Source: 02-FULL-45-11b sp041663485 (GTDB lineage Bacteria > Patescibacteriota > Patescibacteriia > Buchananbacterales > UBA6539). Taken from it: a DNA stretch of 44,754 nucleotides. The DNA lies in the NCBI GenBank assembly GCA_041663485.1, contig JBAYMO010000007.1, forward strand, positions 1-44,754. Reading direction: 5' to 3'. A model generated the notes under the pieces. The model saw nothing but the letters and a program-made list of their open reading frames with translations, was not told where the DNA came from and searched no databases. Positions 6,362 through 14,967 of this stretch are shown here, in pieces. A program made the position numbers and the translations under genes. Each line of letters starts with the position of its first letter. Position 1 is the first letter of the stretch.

Positions 6362-8614
6362 TTAATAGCGAATCGCCGCCGGCCTAACGCCACCGCGATA
6401 ATTACTGTCGAAAGTGTTTAATTTTAAAACTAACTGACCGGTTGCGTCTAAAGCTTTTATGGTCGCGTCGGCACCTGTACCATTGCCAACTAATATTTCT
6501 TCTTTATTATCACCATTAATATCTCCGGCCGAAACATTAATCCCAGCTAAAAAGCTAGGCTCGTTGACGAAAAAGCTGTTTAGTAATTCACCTCGGTAAT
6601 TAAATAATCTGACTAAGGGCTGATTGCCTTTACCCAAACTGGCAATAATTTCCGGTTGACCATCACCATATACGCTACCACAAGCAACATTAACCCCGAA
6701 CTTTGAATACTGGTTAAAGGCATAAAATTGACTGATTACCTTGCCCTGATCAGTAAAAACTTTAACTAACGGCGTCCCGCCCGCGCCCAAGCCAGTAATG
6801 ATTTCTGACCGGCCATCGCGATCAACATCACCCGTGGCCACTTTAACCCCGTATGCTGAACTATTATCATAAGCCAAGAAGCTGCTCAAAAGCTTTCCGG
6901 TTGAATTAAAAATTTTAACTTCCGGCTTACCTCCTTTGCCCGGACCGGTAATAATTTCTTCTTTACCATCACCGTTGACATCACCGACAGCCACATTGAC
7001 GCCATTGTAAACCCACTTGTCATAAGCAAAAAACTGGGCTAGAGGTTGGCCGTCGATATTCAACACTCTAATGTGAGGTCCGCCGCCGAAACCGGGCGAA
7101 GTAATAATTTCTTCCTTCCCGTCGCCGTTGACATCCCCAGAAACAGCAAAAATTTCACCTTTAAAATTGGGGCTATACGCAAAAAATGATTTAAAAACCG
7201 TACCGTCTGATTTGATGATTTTAATTTGCGGAAAAGATCTATTACCCAAAGCCGCCACCAAATAATCCTGCTGAGAATACAGAATTTGTTTTGGCACCGG
7301 CTTAGTTAAAATCGCATCAATCGTCTTGCCCGCGTCCAATAAACCCGAACCAAGCTTGCCTCTAAAGGTGGGATTATATGAGTAGATATCCTTGGTGTTG
7401 CTTAATAAATAGTCTGTCACTTCTGCCGCCGACAAATTAGGCCTCAGTGATTTAATCGTAGCCGCCGTGGCACTAACCAAAGGCACTGCTAGTGAAGTCC
7501 CGGACCAACCCCCGCCATATAAACGATTAAACTCGATATTGCCTGACTGAAAATACATGGTCGAATACATGTCTTCACCCGGTGCAACCAAATCCACGCA
7601 ATCACCATAATTGGAAAAATCCGACTTCACCAAGTTCTTCCCTACTGACGCTACACCGATAACCAAATTTTCTCCGCTGGCACCATTGTAGCAAACCGGG
7701 TAAGATTTACTGATCGTCATATCAATTCCATTGATTTTCGGATCAGTATTGCCGGCCGCAGCCACTAAAATCACTCCCCGGCTATTGGCTGACTTAATGG
7801 CATCGGCCAAAGCTTGACTATAACCGGTACCGATAAAACTCATATTAATTACGTCGGCGCCATTGTTAACCGCGTACTCAATCGCTTGAATTACGGAATA
7901 AACATCGCCTTCACCCTGACTATCTAAAACCCTCAAAGGCATAATTTCTGCTGACCAGCTCATACCAGTAATACCGAGATTATTATTATTTTCAGCCGCG
8001 GCAATGCCGGCCACTAAAGTTCCGTGATTTACGGCATCAACCGCATAAGAACCAGTCGTTAAAGGATTAACATTGGAATTATTGTCTACGAAATTCCAGC
8101 CGTTAACATCATCCACAAATCCATTGCCGTCATTATCAATTTTGTCAGCAGAAACTTCGTCTTTATTTTTCCAAATTTTATTTTTCAAATCAGGATGATC
8201 CAAATATACGCCTGAATCGAGCACGGCAATGATTGGCCGGCGGGTCAAACCTAATTGTTCACGAGCCAGTAAATCACTTGACCAGGCATCTCGGCTTTTG
8301 ACCTGAAAAGTATACCATTGCTGATAGTAATCAATATCATTGGGAAAATCTGATTTCTGAAATTTATAATTAAGCTCCAGATAATCCAATTCCTTTAAAC
8401 CCTGATATTTTTTAATTAAAGCTGACAAATCATTGCCCAACTCAGTTTTAATTAAATAGGTTTTAGGATTATTCTTAAACTTTATCAAAATCTCGCCGGC
8501 CATGAAATTATTAGTCTTTGGCGATTTCGCCGAAACTGCCGAGATACCAAAAACCAATAAAAAAAACATTAAACAAAAAAACCATTTAAAATTTAATTTG
8601 ATAAAAAATTTCAT
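6362..8614 (-). CDS. Secreted subtilisin-like serine protease (S8) with C-terminal FG-GAP/VCBS repeats
   Basis: A 750-residue exported protein with a signal peptide (residues 1-29, Lys-rich then hydrophobic, ending SAVSA). A fervidolysin-like N-prodomain follows (about 30-95). The S8 domain (about 105-435) has Asp133 (VLDSGV), His197 (NHGT), oxyanion Asn289 (AAAGN) and Ser374 (SGTSLAVP). A Ca-binding insertion DNDGNGFVDD is at about 161-170. From about 450 to 735 come five FG-GAP-like units of about 58 residues with DxNxDG-type Ca loops (GDVNGDGKEEI); one unit is degenerate (GSVYGDG). These likely form a beta-propeller for binding. It is co-transcribed with the O-antigen ligase. Confidence 0.92.
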   Translation of the reverse strand: MKFFIKLNFKWFFCLMFFLLVFGISAVSAKSPKTNNFMAGEILIKFKNNPKTYLIKTELGNDLSALIKKYQGLKELDYLELNYKFQKSDFPNDIDYYQQWYTFQVKSRDAWSSDLLAREQLGLTRRPIIAVLDSGVYLDHPDLKNKIWKNKDEVSADKIDNDGNGFVDDVNGWNFVDNNSNVNPLTTGSYAVDAVNHGTLVAGIAAAENNNNLGITGMSWSAEIMPLRVLDSQGEGDVYSVIQAIEYAVNNGADVINMSFIGTGYSQALADAIKSANSRGVILVAAAGNTDPKINGIDMTISKSYPVCYNGASGENLVIGVASVGKNLVKSDFSNYGDCVDLVAPGEDMYSTMYFQSGNIEFNRLYGGGWSGTSLAVPLVSATAATIKSLRPNLSAAEVTDYLLSNTKDIYSYNPTFRGKLGSGLLDAGKTIDAILTKPVPKQILYSQQDYLVAALGNRSFPQIKIIKSDGTVFKSFFAYSPNFKGEIFAVSGDVNGDGKEEIITSPGFGGGPHIRVLNIDGQPLAQFFAYDKWVYNGVNVAVGDVNGDGKEEIITGPGKGGKPEVKIFNSTGKLLSSFLAYDNSSAYGVKVATGDVDRDGRSEIITGLGAGGTPLVKVFTDQGKVISQFYAFNQYSKFGVNVACGSVYGDGQPEIIASLGKGNQPLVRLFNYRGELLNSFFVNEPSFLAGINVSAGDINGDNKEEILVGNGTGADATIKALDATGQLVLKLNTFDSNYRGGVRPAAIRY

Positions 8615-8626
8615 TGATAATTTCTG

Positions 8627-11116
8627 CTAATTTTGTTTAAGCTCGCCTTGCCTTAACTTTTCTAAGAATGCTTCAGCCTGGTTTTTGGCTTCAGGAAAAA
8701 GCTTTATGATCTCAGCTACTACGGCCTCAGAATTTTTATTATCTCCTACCCGAGCATAATAATCCGCCACTTGACCATAGTTTTGAATGGTGGGATCCAA
8801 TCTAACGATATTTTTCAAAGCCAATATTACTTGTTCGGTATTTTTCACCCGATCGTAATAAACAGCCAAACGATGATAATCATCGGTGCTCGGCTCCCAA
8901 TTCAAACTCTTCATTGTTTCGAACTCCTGACTGGCTTCGGTAAAACGCCCACTAATAATATAAATCATTTCCAAGTTCCAATGAGCATCAATCACATCGG
9001 GTGATAAGGCCACACCTTGTTTATAATAATTAATTGCTCGATCAACTTGGTTCAATAAAGTATAAGACTTGCCTAGTTCAAAATAAACCTGGGGCCGAGT
9101 CGGGCTAAGTTCTAATGTCTTTTCCAAATGGCTAATGGCCTTTTGAGGCGCATCGCTAACGTATTGTGCCAATGAATTATAAATCATGGCTAGCATCAGC
9201 CGATAACGGGCATTAAGCGGCTCCTGAGCGATGCTTTTTTCCAATTCATCAACGGCGAGCTGAGCCACCTCTTGTTTTTGACTCAAAGACGCGTTGGCAT
9301 CTTGCGCGACGCTGATGGCGTAAGTACCAAGTTGCTGCCTAGCTTCAAATTGACCAATCGGCGAAGCATAAATTGATTCTTTAAAGTAATCAATCTTTTC
9401 CTGACTGAAAGTCCCCGAGGTCGTAGGCAGAACTAAGGCTTGAATTAAGTCTCGATTGGCCACATAGGTTTTAAAATTGAAGGTCAAGCAAAATATCAAT
9501 ACTAGCAAAATACCGGCTGCTGAAATATAAAGCCATTCCGACGGAACAATCTTACTTGGCAACTCCCTATTATCAGATTCTTCTTCGCCACCAGCTGATT
9601 CAGCTTGAGCCACAAAAGCGATATAACCCAATAAGAAAAATAAAACCACTTCGGTATTTAAATTATCAAAAACCAACAAATTCTGAACAAAATAAGCCAC
9701 AATTAGAGAAATAAAAATCCAGCTCGTCGTGATTCGGTGTGACTTTTTATACTCCTTTAGTAAACTAAAAATAGCCAGCCCCAAAATTAGCATGAATGCC
9801 GCTAGGCCAATCACGCCACTGGTAACGGAAATGTCAAAAATAATATTATGAGCGCGATCAAACCAAATCTGGGAACCGCTGTCTCGATAGATAACAGTTG
9901 GGAAGTATTTATTGAATACATAAAAATAATTTTCCGGGCCATAACCAATTAAAAATGATTTTGGCGACTCGGTTAGACCTTGCCAACTGGCTTGCCAAGT
10001 CACTACGCGAGACTGGGTCGTAATATCACTCATCGAAATTCCGGCTAAACGATTTAAGGTCGGATTATTTCTCACGAAATCCAAGTTCTTTGAGCTGACT
10101 AACAGGATAGGTAAAATCACTAAGGCAGCCAGTACTCCTGCCCCCATCAATTTATATTTCTTTTCCATCTTGGAAAATATTGTCAAAAGAGCGATAAACA
10201 ACAAACCGGCAGCTAGTCCGACAATCGCCCCGCGCGTCTGAGTTTCCCAAAAAATAAAAAATTCAAAAACCAAAACTGAACCCAACAGGGCGCGAATAAC
10301 ATATTTATTATCTTTCATAAACCACGCCAAAATAATCAATGCCTGCAGCAGCAGATAAACAATAAAAAATTTCGGATACTTCAGCGATTCAGTCAGCAAT
10401 GGCGATTTGATAAAATTCAGCATGCCCCAGTCAGAGGCGCTAAAAACATTATTTAAAATATTCGATACTATAAGCAAAGCGTCGAAGAACCAAAAACAGA
10501 TGGCAAAAAACTTAAGTTTGAATTTTTCCGGATTACCAATAAAAAATGCCAAAAAGAATAAATGAAACATTAAATATACAGCCAAGTAAATCGCGTTACC
10601 TATGGTAGCCGCCAAACGTAAGCCCCCCGAGGATTTAAGTAAAAACGGCAAGTCTAAATACTGAGCTAACCCAATGAAACTCATTAGGATGCTGATAAAA
10701 ATGGTAAATGAGAATAAGCGGTACCAATCATCCTTAGTTCTTATGGCGCCAACCAAAACAACAAATAGCATGAGCAAATGGAAATTATGGAATAGCCCGG
10801 CCATTCTTTCATAGTTACCCCAAAGACTATTTAAAATATTGATGCCAAAAAGAGTTGAGACGACAGTGATAGAAAAATAACCAATTACTGCCCAAACGAT
10901 TGAACTAAACCTGGGACGATAATTTTTATCAATCAGGGCTAAGAGGACATAAGCCGCAAAGATTATTTCTACGGCCACGCGAAACAATAAATTTTTTGGC
11001 ACAATAAATGGGAAAAAGAAACCGCTATTCATGGCAATTGGCGCGAACAGAGCCGTGCAAATACCAAAATTTATTAGCCAAAAGAGAATCTTGGTCCAGT
11101 TAAATTTATTGTTCAT
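8627..11116 (-). CDS. O-antigen ligase/polymerase (WaaL/Wzy superfamily) with C-terminal TPR domain
   Basis: A 829-residue polytopic protein. About 12 membrane helices occupy residues 10-550. The large loop carries the WaaL-type RAHNIIFD motif (near residue 420) and an upstream ETQTRGAIVGLAAG helix, both typical of the Wzy_C family. After the last helix the protein carries tetratricopeptide repeats (about 600-820). Such proteins transfer or polymerise undecaprenyl-PP-linked glycan at the outer membrane leaflet, onto lipid or protein; PglL-type pilin/protein O-ligases are close relatives. It is the first gene of the 8.3-kb minus-strand run. The upstream gap (11117-11282) is shared with the divergent PGT gene. 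Confidence 0.88.
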   Translation of the reverse strand: MNNKFNWTKILFWLINFGICTALFAPIAMNSGFFFPFIVPKNLLFRVAVEIIFAAYVLLALIDKNYRPRFSSIVWAVIGYFSITVVSTLFGINILNSLWGNYERMAGLFHNFHLLMLFVVLVGAIRTKDDWYRLFSFTIFISILMSFIGLAQYLDLPFLLKSSGGLRLAATIGNAIYLAVYLMFHLFFLAFFIGNPEKFKLKFFAICFWFFDALLIVSNILNNVFSASDWGMLNFIKSPLLTESLKYPKFFIVYLLLQALIILAWFMKDNKYVIRALLGSVLVFEFFIFWETQTRGAIVGLAAGLLFIALLTIFSKMEKKYKLMGAGVLAALVILPILLVSSKNLDFVRNNPTLNRLAGISMSDITTQSRVVTWQASWQGLTESPKSFLIGYGPENYFYVFNKYFPTVIYRDSGSQIWFDRAHNIIFDISVTSGVIGLAAFMLILGLAIFSLLKEYKKSHRITTSWIFISLIVAYFVQNLLVFDNLNTEVVLFFLLGYIAFVAQAESAGGEEESDNRELPSKIVPSEWLYISAAGILLVLIFCLTFNFKTYVANRDLIQALVLPTTSGTFSQEKIDYFKESIYASPIGQFEARQQLGTYAISVAQDANASLSQKQEVAQLAVDELEKSIAQEPLNARYRLMLAMIYNSLAQYVSDAPQKAISHLEKTLELSPTRPQVYFELGKSYTLLNQVDRAINYYKQGVALSPDVIDAHWNLEMIYIISGRFTEASQEFETMKSLNWEPSTDDYHRLAVYYDRVKNTEQVILALKNIVRLDPTIQNYGQVADYYARVGDNKNSEAVVAEIIKLFPEAKNQAEAFLEKLRQGELKQN

Positions 11117-11241
11117 ATAAAAAAATTAGTATTTAGAACCTATATATTTTACCACAAAATTGTTAGTCGAAGCAAGGTAAGATAATTTAGCGCCACCCAT
11201 CAATCAGCCTCATGGCGATGTTCAAAGCGAAATAATCCACG

Positions 11242-11270
11242 TTGACAAAACCCTTAAAATATTATAGAAT
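11242..11270 (+). promoter_or_regulatory. Promoter for the PGT/epimerase unit, near-leaderless
   Basis: TTGACA (11242-11247), 17-nt spacer and TAGAAT (11265-11270). Only 12 nt separate the -10 from the ATG at 11283, so the expected leader is about 5-6 nt and holds no Shine-Dalgarno. Confidence 0.7.
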
Positions 11271-11282
11271 ACTAATATTCTT

Positions 11283-11849
11283 ATGGCTAAAAATTTTGGT
11301 TTAAATAAAAAGAAGTACATTCTAATTTTTGGGGATCTGATTATCCTTTATTTTTGTTTATGGCTGACTTTAGCCATACGCTATTTTGATTTTGGTTTTA
11401 CTACCTGGATAAATCATCTTTGGCCTTTCAGCCTGGTATTCTTTATTTGGATACTGATTTTTTATATTGACGACTTATATGATTTAAATTACGGTCGACA
11501 GCATATTAGTTTGATTAATCGTCTAGTGCGTGGTACAGTCATCAGCGGCATAATGGCAGTTTTATTGTTTTACTTCGCCGGTGATCGATTATTTACCATT
11601 AAACCCCAAAGGGTCTTATTGATTGATTTAGTCATAACCGCCGTTATGCTTTATCTGTGGCGTCTATTCTTCAGCTACCTAATCCGAAACAGACAAACGG
11701 TAGAGAATATCCTAATGGTTGGCAACAACCCGGCTGCCCAAGAGATTGTCAAAACCATTGCCAATAATCCCGCCCTGGGCTTTAGAATTAAAGTCATAAT
11801 TTCTTTAGATAAAAATCAGTCCCCGATTGAAGACTATAAGAATATTTAA
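11283..11849 (+). CDS. N-terminal half of interrupted polyprenyl glycosylphosphotransferase
   Basis: This 188-residue piece holds the regulatory half of a WbaP/WcaJ-type enzyme. Four membrane helices (about residues 12-30, 44-62, 80-97 and 110-130) are followed by a Rossmann-like CoA-binding-type domain beginning ENILMVGNNPAAQEIV. It stops at the in-frame TAA before that domain is complete. It has no catalytic residues, so alone it cannot transfer sugar phosphate. In intact homologues this part modulates the C-terminal catalytic domain. Start chosen at the ATG directly behind a strong promoter. Confidence 0.7.
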   Translation: MAKNFGLNKKKYILIFGDLIILYFCLWLTLAIRYFDFGFTTWINHLWPFSLVFFIWILIFYIDDLYDLNYGRQHISLINRLVRGTVISGIMAVLLFYFAGDRLFTIKPQRVLLIDLVITAVMLYLWRLFFSYLIRNRQTVENILMVGNNPAAQEIVKTIANNPALGFRIKVIISLDKNQSPIEDYKNI

Positions 11850-11933
11850 GGCACTCAAAATTTAAATCAAATTTGCCAGGAAAATAAGATCAGAACTTTA
11901 ATCACGGCCGTCAATCCCAGAGAGTACCCGGAG

Positions 11934-12665
11934 TTGCTCAAAAATTTATTTTCTTGCCTGCCCCTACAAATTAATTTTTATGATATCGCAACTTTTTCCG
12001 AAAAAATTTCCGGGAAAATTCCGGTTAACACTTTAGAACAAATGTGGTTTCTGGAAAATTTGACCAAGATTAGAAGCCCTTTTTATCAAAATTCAAAAAG
12101 AATCTTTGATCTCACGCTTTCAATACTAATTTTAATTGTCGCTCTTCCCCTTTTGCCCGTAATTATTCTAGCCATTAAGCTATCCAGTCGCGGTCCGATT
12201 TTTTTCCAACAAAAGAGAGTGGGTAAAAATTCCAAAATTTTTACGATAATAAAATTCCGAAGCATGTTTATTGATGCTGAAAATCAGGGGGCGCAATGGG
12301 CCACTAAGAATGACCCCAGGGTGACTAAAATCGGCCGAATAATGCGCAAGACCAGAATTGATGAGATTCCACAACTTCTTAATGTAATCAAAGGCGAAAT
12401 GAGTCTGATTGGACCACGGCCGGAACGACCGGAGTTTGTCGAACAGCTGCACCAAGAAATTCCTTTCTATAAGGAGCGTCTGTTGGTCAAGCCAGGTTTA
12501 ACCGGCTGGGCTCAGGTTGAAGGCCCCAATTACGGCGGTTCCAAAAATGAGAGTTTGGAAAAACTCCAATATGATTTATTTTATATAAAAAATCAGTCTT
12601 TTGGTCTGGATCTAAGTATTACGCTTAAAACTATTAAAACGATTTTAACAAGAAAGGGACAATAA
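11934..12665 (+). CDS. Catalytic half of the polyprenyl-phosphate sugar-1-phosphate transferase
   Basis: This piece contains the complete bacterial sugar transferase domain: SKRIFDLTLS and a re-entrant hydrophobic helix, RGPIFFQQKRVG, KFRSM, the catalytic Asp-Glu dyad in RIDEIPQL, the GPRPERPEF box, and the KPGLTGWAQ motif. It loads a sugar-1-phosphate from a nucleotide sugar onto undecaprenyl phosphate, the first membrane step of glycan assembly. The frame can open at TTG 11934, but an in-frame ATG at 12042 would give a 207-residue protein very like the minimal PglC-type enzymes, which need no N-terminal half. No Shine-Dalgarno is seen at either. The epimerase gene starts 1 nt after its stop. 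Confidence 0.75.
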   Translation: MLKNLFSCLPLQINFYDIATFSEKISGKIPVNTLEQMWFLENLTKIRSPFYQNSKRIFDLTLSILILIVALPLLPVIILAIKLSSRGPIFFQQKRVGKNSKIFTIIKFRSMFIDAENQGAQWATKNDPRVTKIGRIMRKTRIDEIPQLLNVIKGEMSLIGPRPERPEFVEQLHQEIPFYKERLLVKPGLTGWAQVEGPNYGGSKNESLEKLQYDLFYIKNQSFGLDLSITLKTIKTILTRKGQ

Positions 12666-12666
12666 A

Positions 12667-13689
12667 ATGAAAAAAATTCTTATTACCGGCGGAGCCGGAT
12701 TTATTGGCATTAATGCCGCCGAACATTTTATCAATAAAGGTTTCTTCGTCAAAATTTTTGACAATTTTTCCAGGGACTTGGTTGAGGAAAATATTAAATG
12801 GTTAAAGTCAAATTATGAGGGGAAATTCGAAGTTATAAAAGCTGACGTAACAACTGACATTGATACATTGCAAAAAACGGTAAATGAATCCGATTTAGTC
12901 ATACATCTTGCTGCCCAGGTCGCTGTCACCACCTCAATTCAAGACCCCAAGAGCGATCTAAATACCAATGCTATTGGCACCTTCAATGTTTTAGAAGCAA
13001 TACGCAAATCACCCAATCAACCATCCCTTTTATATTCCTCAACAAATAAAGTATATGGCGCCCTAGAAAGTCTTGAAGTCAACGAAGAAGAAAAAAGATA
13101 CGAATTCCAGAATAAACAAGGAGTTAGCGAAGAACAGAATTTGGATTTTCATTCACCTTATGGCTGTAGTAAAGGAGCAGCCGATCAATACGTTAGAGAT
13201 TATCATCGAATTTACGGCTTAAAAACGGTAGTCTTTAGGCAGTCGTGTATTTATGGACCGCATCAATTTGGCATTGAGGATCAAGGTTGGGTTGCCTGGT
13301 TTATAATTGCCTGTTTATTAAACAAAGATATCACTATTTACGGCAATGGCAAACAAGTACGCGATATTCTTTTCGTTAAAGATTTGGTCAATGCCTATGA
13401 TTTAGCTTTAGAAAGCATTGAAAAAACTCAAGGGAAAATATTTAACATCGGCGGCGGCTATGTTAACTCACTGTCATTACTTGAATTTATCAAAAACCTT
13501 GAAAAGTTAATGGGTAAAAAAATTAATTTTTCTTTCTCCGATTGGCGACCAGGCGATCAACCAATATTTATTAGCGACAATTCCTATGCTGATAAAGTTT
13601 TTGGCTGGCAGCCAAAAATTAGCAAAGATGCGGGGATAAATGAAATCTATGAATGGCTAAAAGACAATATTGATTTAATAAAAAAATAA
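12667..13689 (+). CDS. CDP-paratose/tyvelose 2-epimerase-like SDR
   Basis: A 340-residue extended SDR with GGAGFIGINAA at the N-terminus. The active site matches the tyvelose-epimerase subgroup: SSTNKVYG (124-131), then Tyr165 and Lys169 in SPYGCSKGAADQYV. VVFRQSCIYGPHQFG, EDQGWVAWF and NGKQVRD also agree with CDP-paratose 2-epimerase, which inverts C2 of a CDP-3,6-dideoxyhexose. This fits the RfbH-type 3-dehydrase 18 kb away (30590), although many homologues act on other sugars. It is in one unit with the interrupted PGT (1-nt gap) and ends at a bidirectional terminator. Confidence 0.8.
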   Translation: MKKILITGGAGFIGINAAEHFINKGFFVKIFDNFSRDLVEENIKWLKSNYEGKFEVIKADVTTDIDTLQKTVNESDLVIHLAAQVAVTTSIQDPKSDLNTNAIGTFNVLEAIRKSPNQPSLLYSSTNKVYGALESLEVNEEEKRYEFQNKQGVSEEQNLDFHSPYGCSKGAADQYVRDYHRIYGLKTVVFRQSCIYGPHQFGIEDQGWVAWFIIACLLNKDITIYGNGKQVRDILFVKDLVNAYDLALESIEKTQGKIFNIGGGYVNSLSLLEFIKNLEKLMGKKINFSFSDWRPGDQPIFISDNSYADKVFGWQPKISKDAGINEIYEWLKDNIDLIKK

Positions 13690-13733
13690 GCTAAATAAAA
13701 AAGATGTCCCGGCGACTTCTTTTTTATTTAGCT
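13689..13733. terminator. Bidirectional terminator overlapping both stop codons
   Basis: A 20-nt arm (13689-13708) pairs with 13714-13733 with one mismatch; the loop is CCGGC. A-rich and T-rich arm halves give T-tracts on either strand. The hairpin includes the last base of the plus-strand epimerase stop and most of the minus-strand GT4 stop. Confidence 0.8.
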
Positions 13734-14961
13734 AGGAATTATAAAAGTCTAGCCACTGATTCTTAGTTATTTCTGACTTAAATTTTTTCAAAGTCTCCTG
13801 GCCGCCATCAACTAATTTCTTTTTTAATTCATCATTATTAGTTAGACTAACAATCGCCTCACCCAATCGTCTAAAATCTTCTTTGGGAAACAAAAGACCA
13901 TTTTGATGATCAACAACCGTTTCGTTAATCGCCTCAACATCAGAAGCAATCAAAGGTTTTTTAACATCAAAAGCTTCCGTAACCACCAAACCAAAACCTT
14001 CATATCGAGAGGGAACAATAATAATTTGCGAGTAATCGTATATTTGTTTTAACAAGCCCCGATCAGCGATCTTACCCAAAAAAATCACCCTTTTTGAGAT
14101 GCCTAACTCGCCAACTAAATCGGAAAAAATTTTCGGCTCTTCAAAGTAGCTTGGTGATATAAAAATAAAATAATCAATTGCGTCTTCGGCGACAAAATTT
14201 ATTGCCCTCAAAAGAACGTCCCATCCTTTGCGATACTTAATTTGCCCCACAAAAACCGCGTACTTTTTATCTTTAAAACCATTAAACTTTTCCATAATAT
14301 TTTTATGATGATTCTCAAACTGGCTATTGATATCCTGAGCCGAATAATTCCAGCTAAAATCATCTATAACTTGCGGTAAATAAATTGCATTATTAAAGCC
14401 TAAGGTCTGAGCAATAGGCAAATTATGTTTTGAGACAAAAATTATTTTGTCAGCATGAGTCATGGGCCAATGAAAAAAATAATTTTTAATAATTTCGCCG
14501 GTGCCACCAAACCTAATTACCGATTTCAAATCTTTGACTACTCCGGGTTGCTTTAATTTAGCCGGTAAAGGATTGTCACGGTCATCAACTAAAAAATGGT
14601 CGTGGAGCAAACCATATTCGGTAAAAAATAGCTTTGCCCCAACAATCTTAGCAAAAATCGCTGCCACCACGCCTGGACGGTTGTTCCTTAGATTATGGAA
14701 ATGTACAACGCTAGGATGAAATTTATAAAAAATGTCTAACAAGTAAACAATCGAAAACAAAAAATTTTTATAACGGTAAACCCTAATTCCATCCAAAAAC
14801 TCAGTAACATTTAAATGGCTGTCAGATTTTACCAAAGCAATCACCTGCCAACCATTTTTTGCCAACAGTCTAGCGGAAACATACTCAATGAAGTTTTTCA
14901 TTCTGTCATTAAAACCATAGGGAGCGACGATCAAAATTGTTTTTCCAGAAATTAAGGCCAT
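13732..14961 (-). CDS. Glycosyltransferase family 4 (GT-B)
   Basis: A 409-residue retaining GT-B transferase. The N-terminal half holds VHFHNLRNNRPG (about residues 86-97), placing acceptor-side contacts. The C-terminal half has FVGQIKYRKGWDVLLRA (237-253) and the EX7E signature at Glu321/Glu329 (YEGFGLVVTEAF). It has no membrane spans. It follows the FkbM gene by 6 nt and both are read on the minus strand. Sugar and acceptor are unknown. Confidence 0.88.
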   Translation of the reverse strand: MALISGKTILIVAPYGFNDRMKNFIEYVSARLLAKNGWQVIALVKSDSHLNVTEFLDGIRVYRYKNFLFSIVYLLDIFYKFHPSVVHFHNLRNNRPGVVAAIFAKIVGAKLFFTEYGLLHDHFLVDDRDNPLPAKLKQPGVVKDLKSVIRFGGTGEIIKNYFFHWPMTHADKIIFVSKHNLPIAQTLGFNNAIYLPQVIDDFSWNYSAQDINSQFENHHKNIMEKFNGFKDKKYAVFVGQIKYRKGWDVLLRAINFVAEDAIDYFIFISPSYFEEPKIFSDLVGELGISKRVIFLGKIADRGLLKQIYDYSQIIIVPSRYEGFGLVVTEAFDVKKPLIASDVEAINETVVDHQNGLLFPKEDFRRLGEAIVSLTNNDELKKKLVDGGQETLKKFKSEITKNQWLDFYNS

Positions 14962-14967
14962 ATTTTA

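Larger units (their letters stand above)
11283..12665 (+). pseudogene. Polyprenyl glycosylphosphotransferase reading frame interrupted by one in-frame TAA
   Basis: Bases 11283-12665 form one frame of 460 codons (plus stop), broken only by TAA at 11847-11849. Codons after the stop continue in the same frame and keep the family sequence (GTQNLNQICQENKIRTLITA), so this is a point nonsense change rather than a frameshift. The intact length is normal for a WbaP/WcaJ-type enzyme. Whether it is a true pseudogene, a read-through site, a split gene or a sequencing error cannot be decided here. The two halves are described separately. Confidence 0.75.

Noticed and set aside
11191..11217. Small hairpin CGCCA...TGGCG as an RNA element
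   Set aside because: Only 5 bp with a 17-nt loop, no conserved context; likely chance.
11283..12665. Recoded stop codon as an explanation for the split PGT
   Set aside because: TAA ends many genes in the window, and known CPR recoding concerns TGA, which is a normal stop here.
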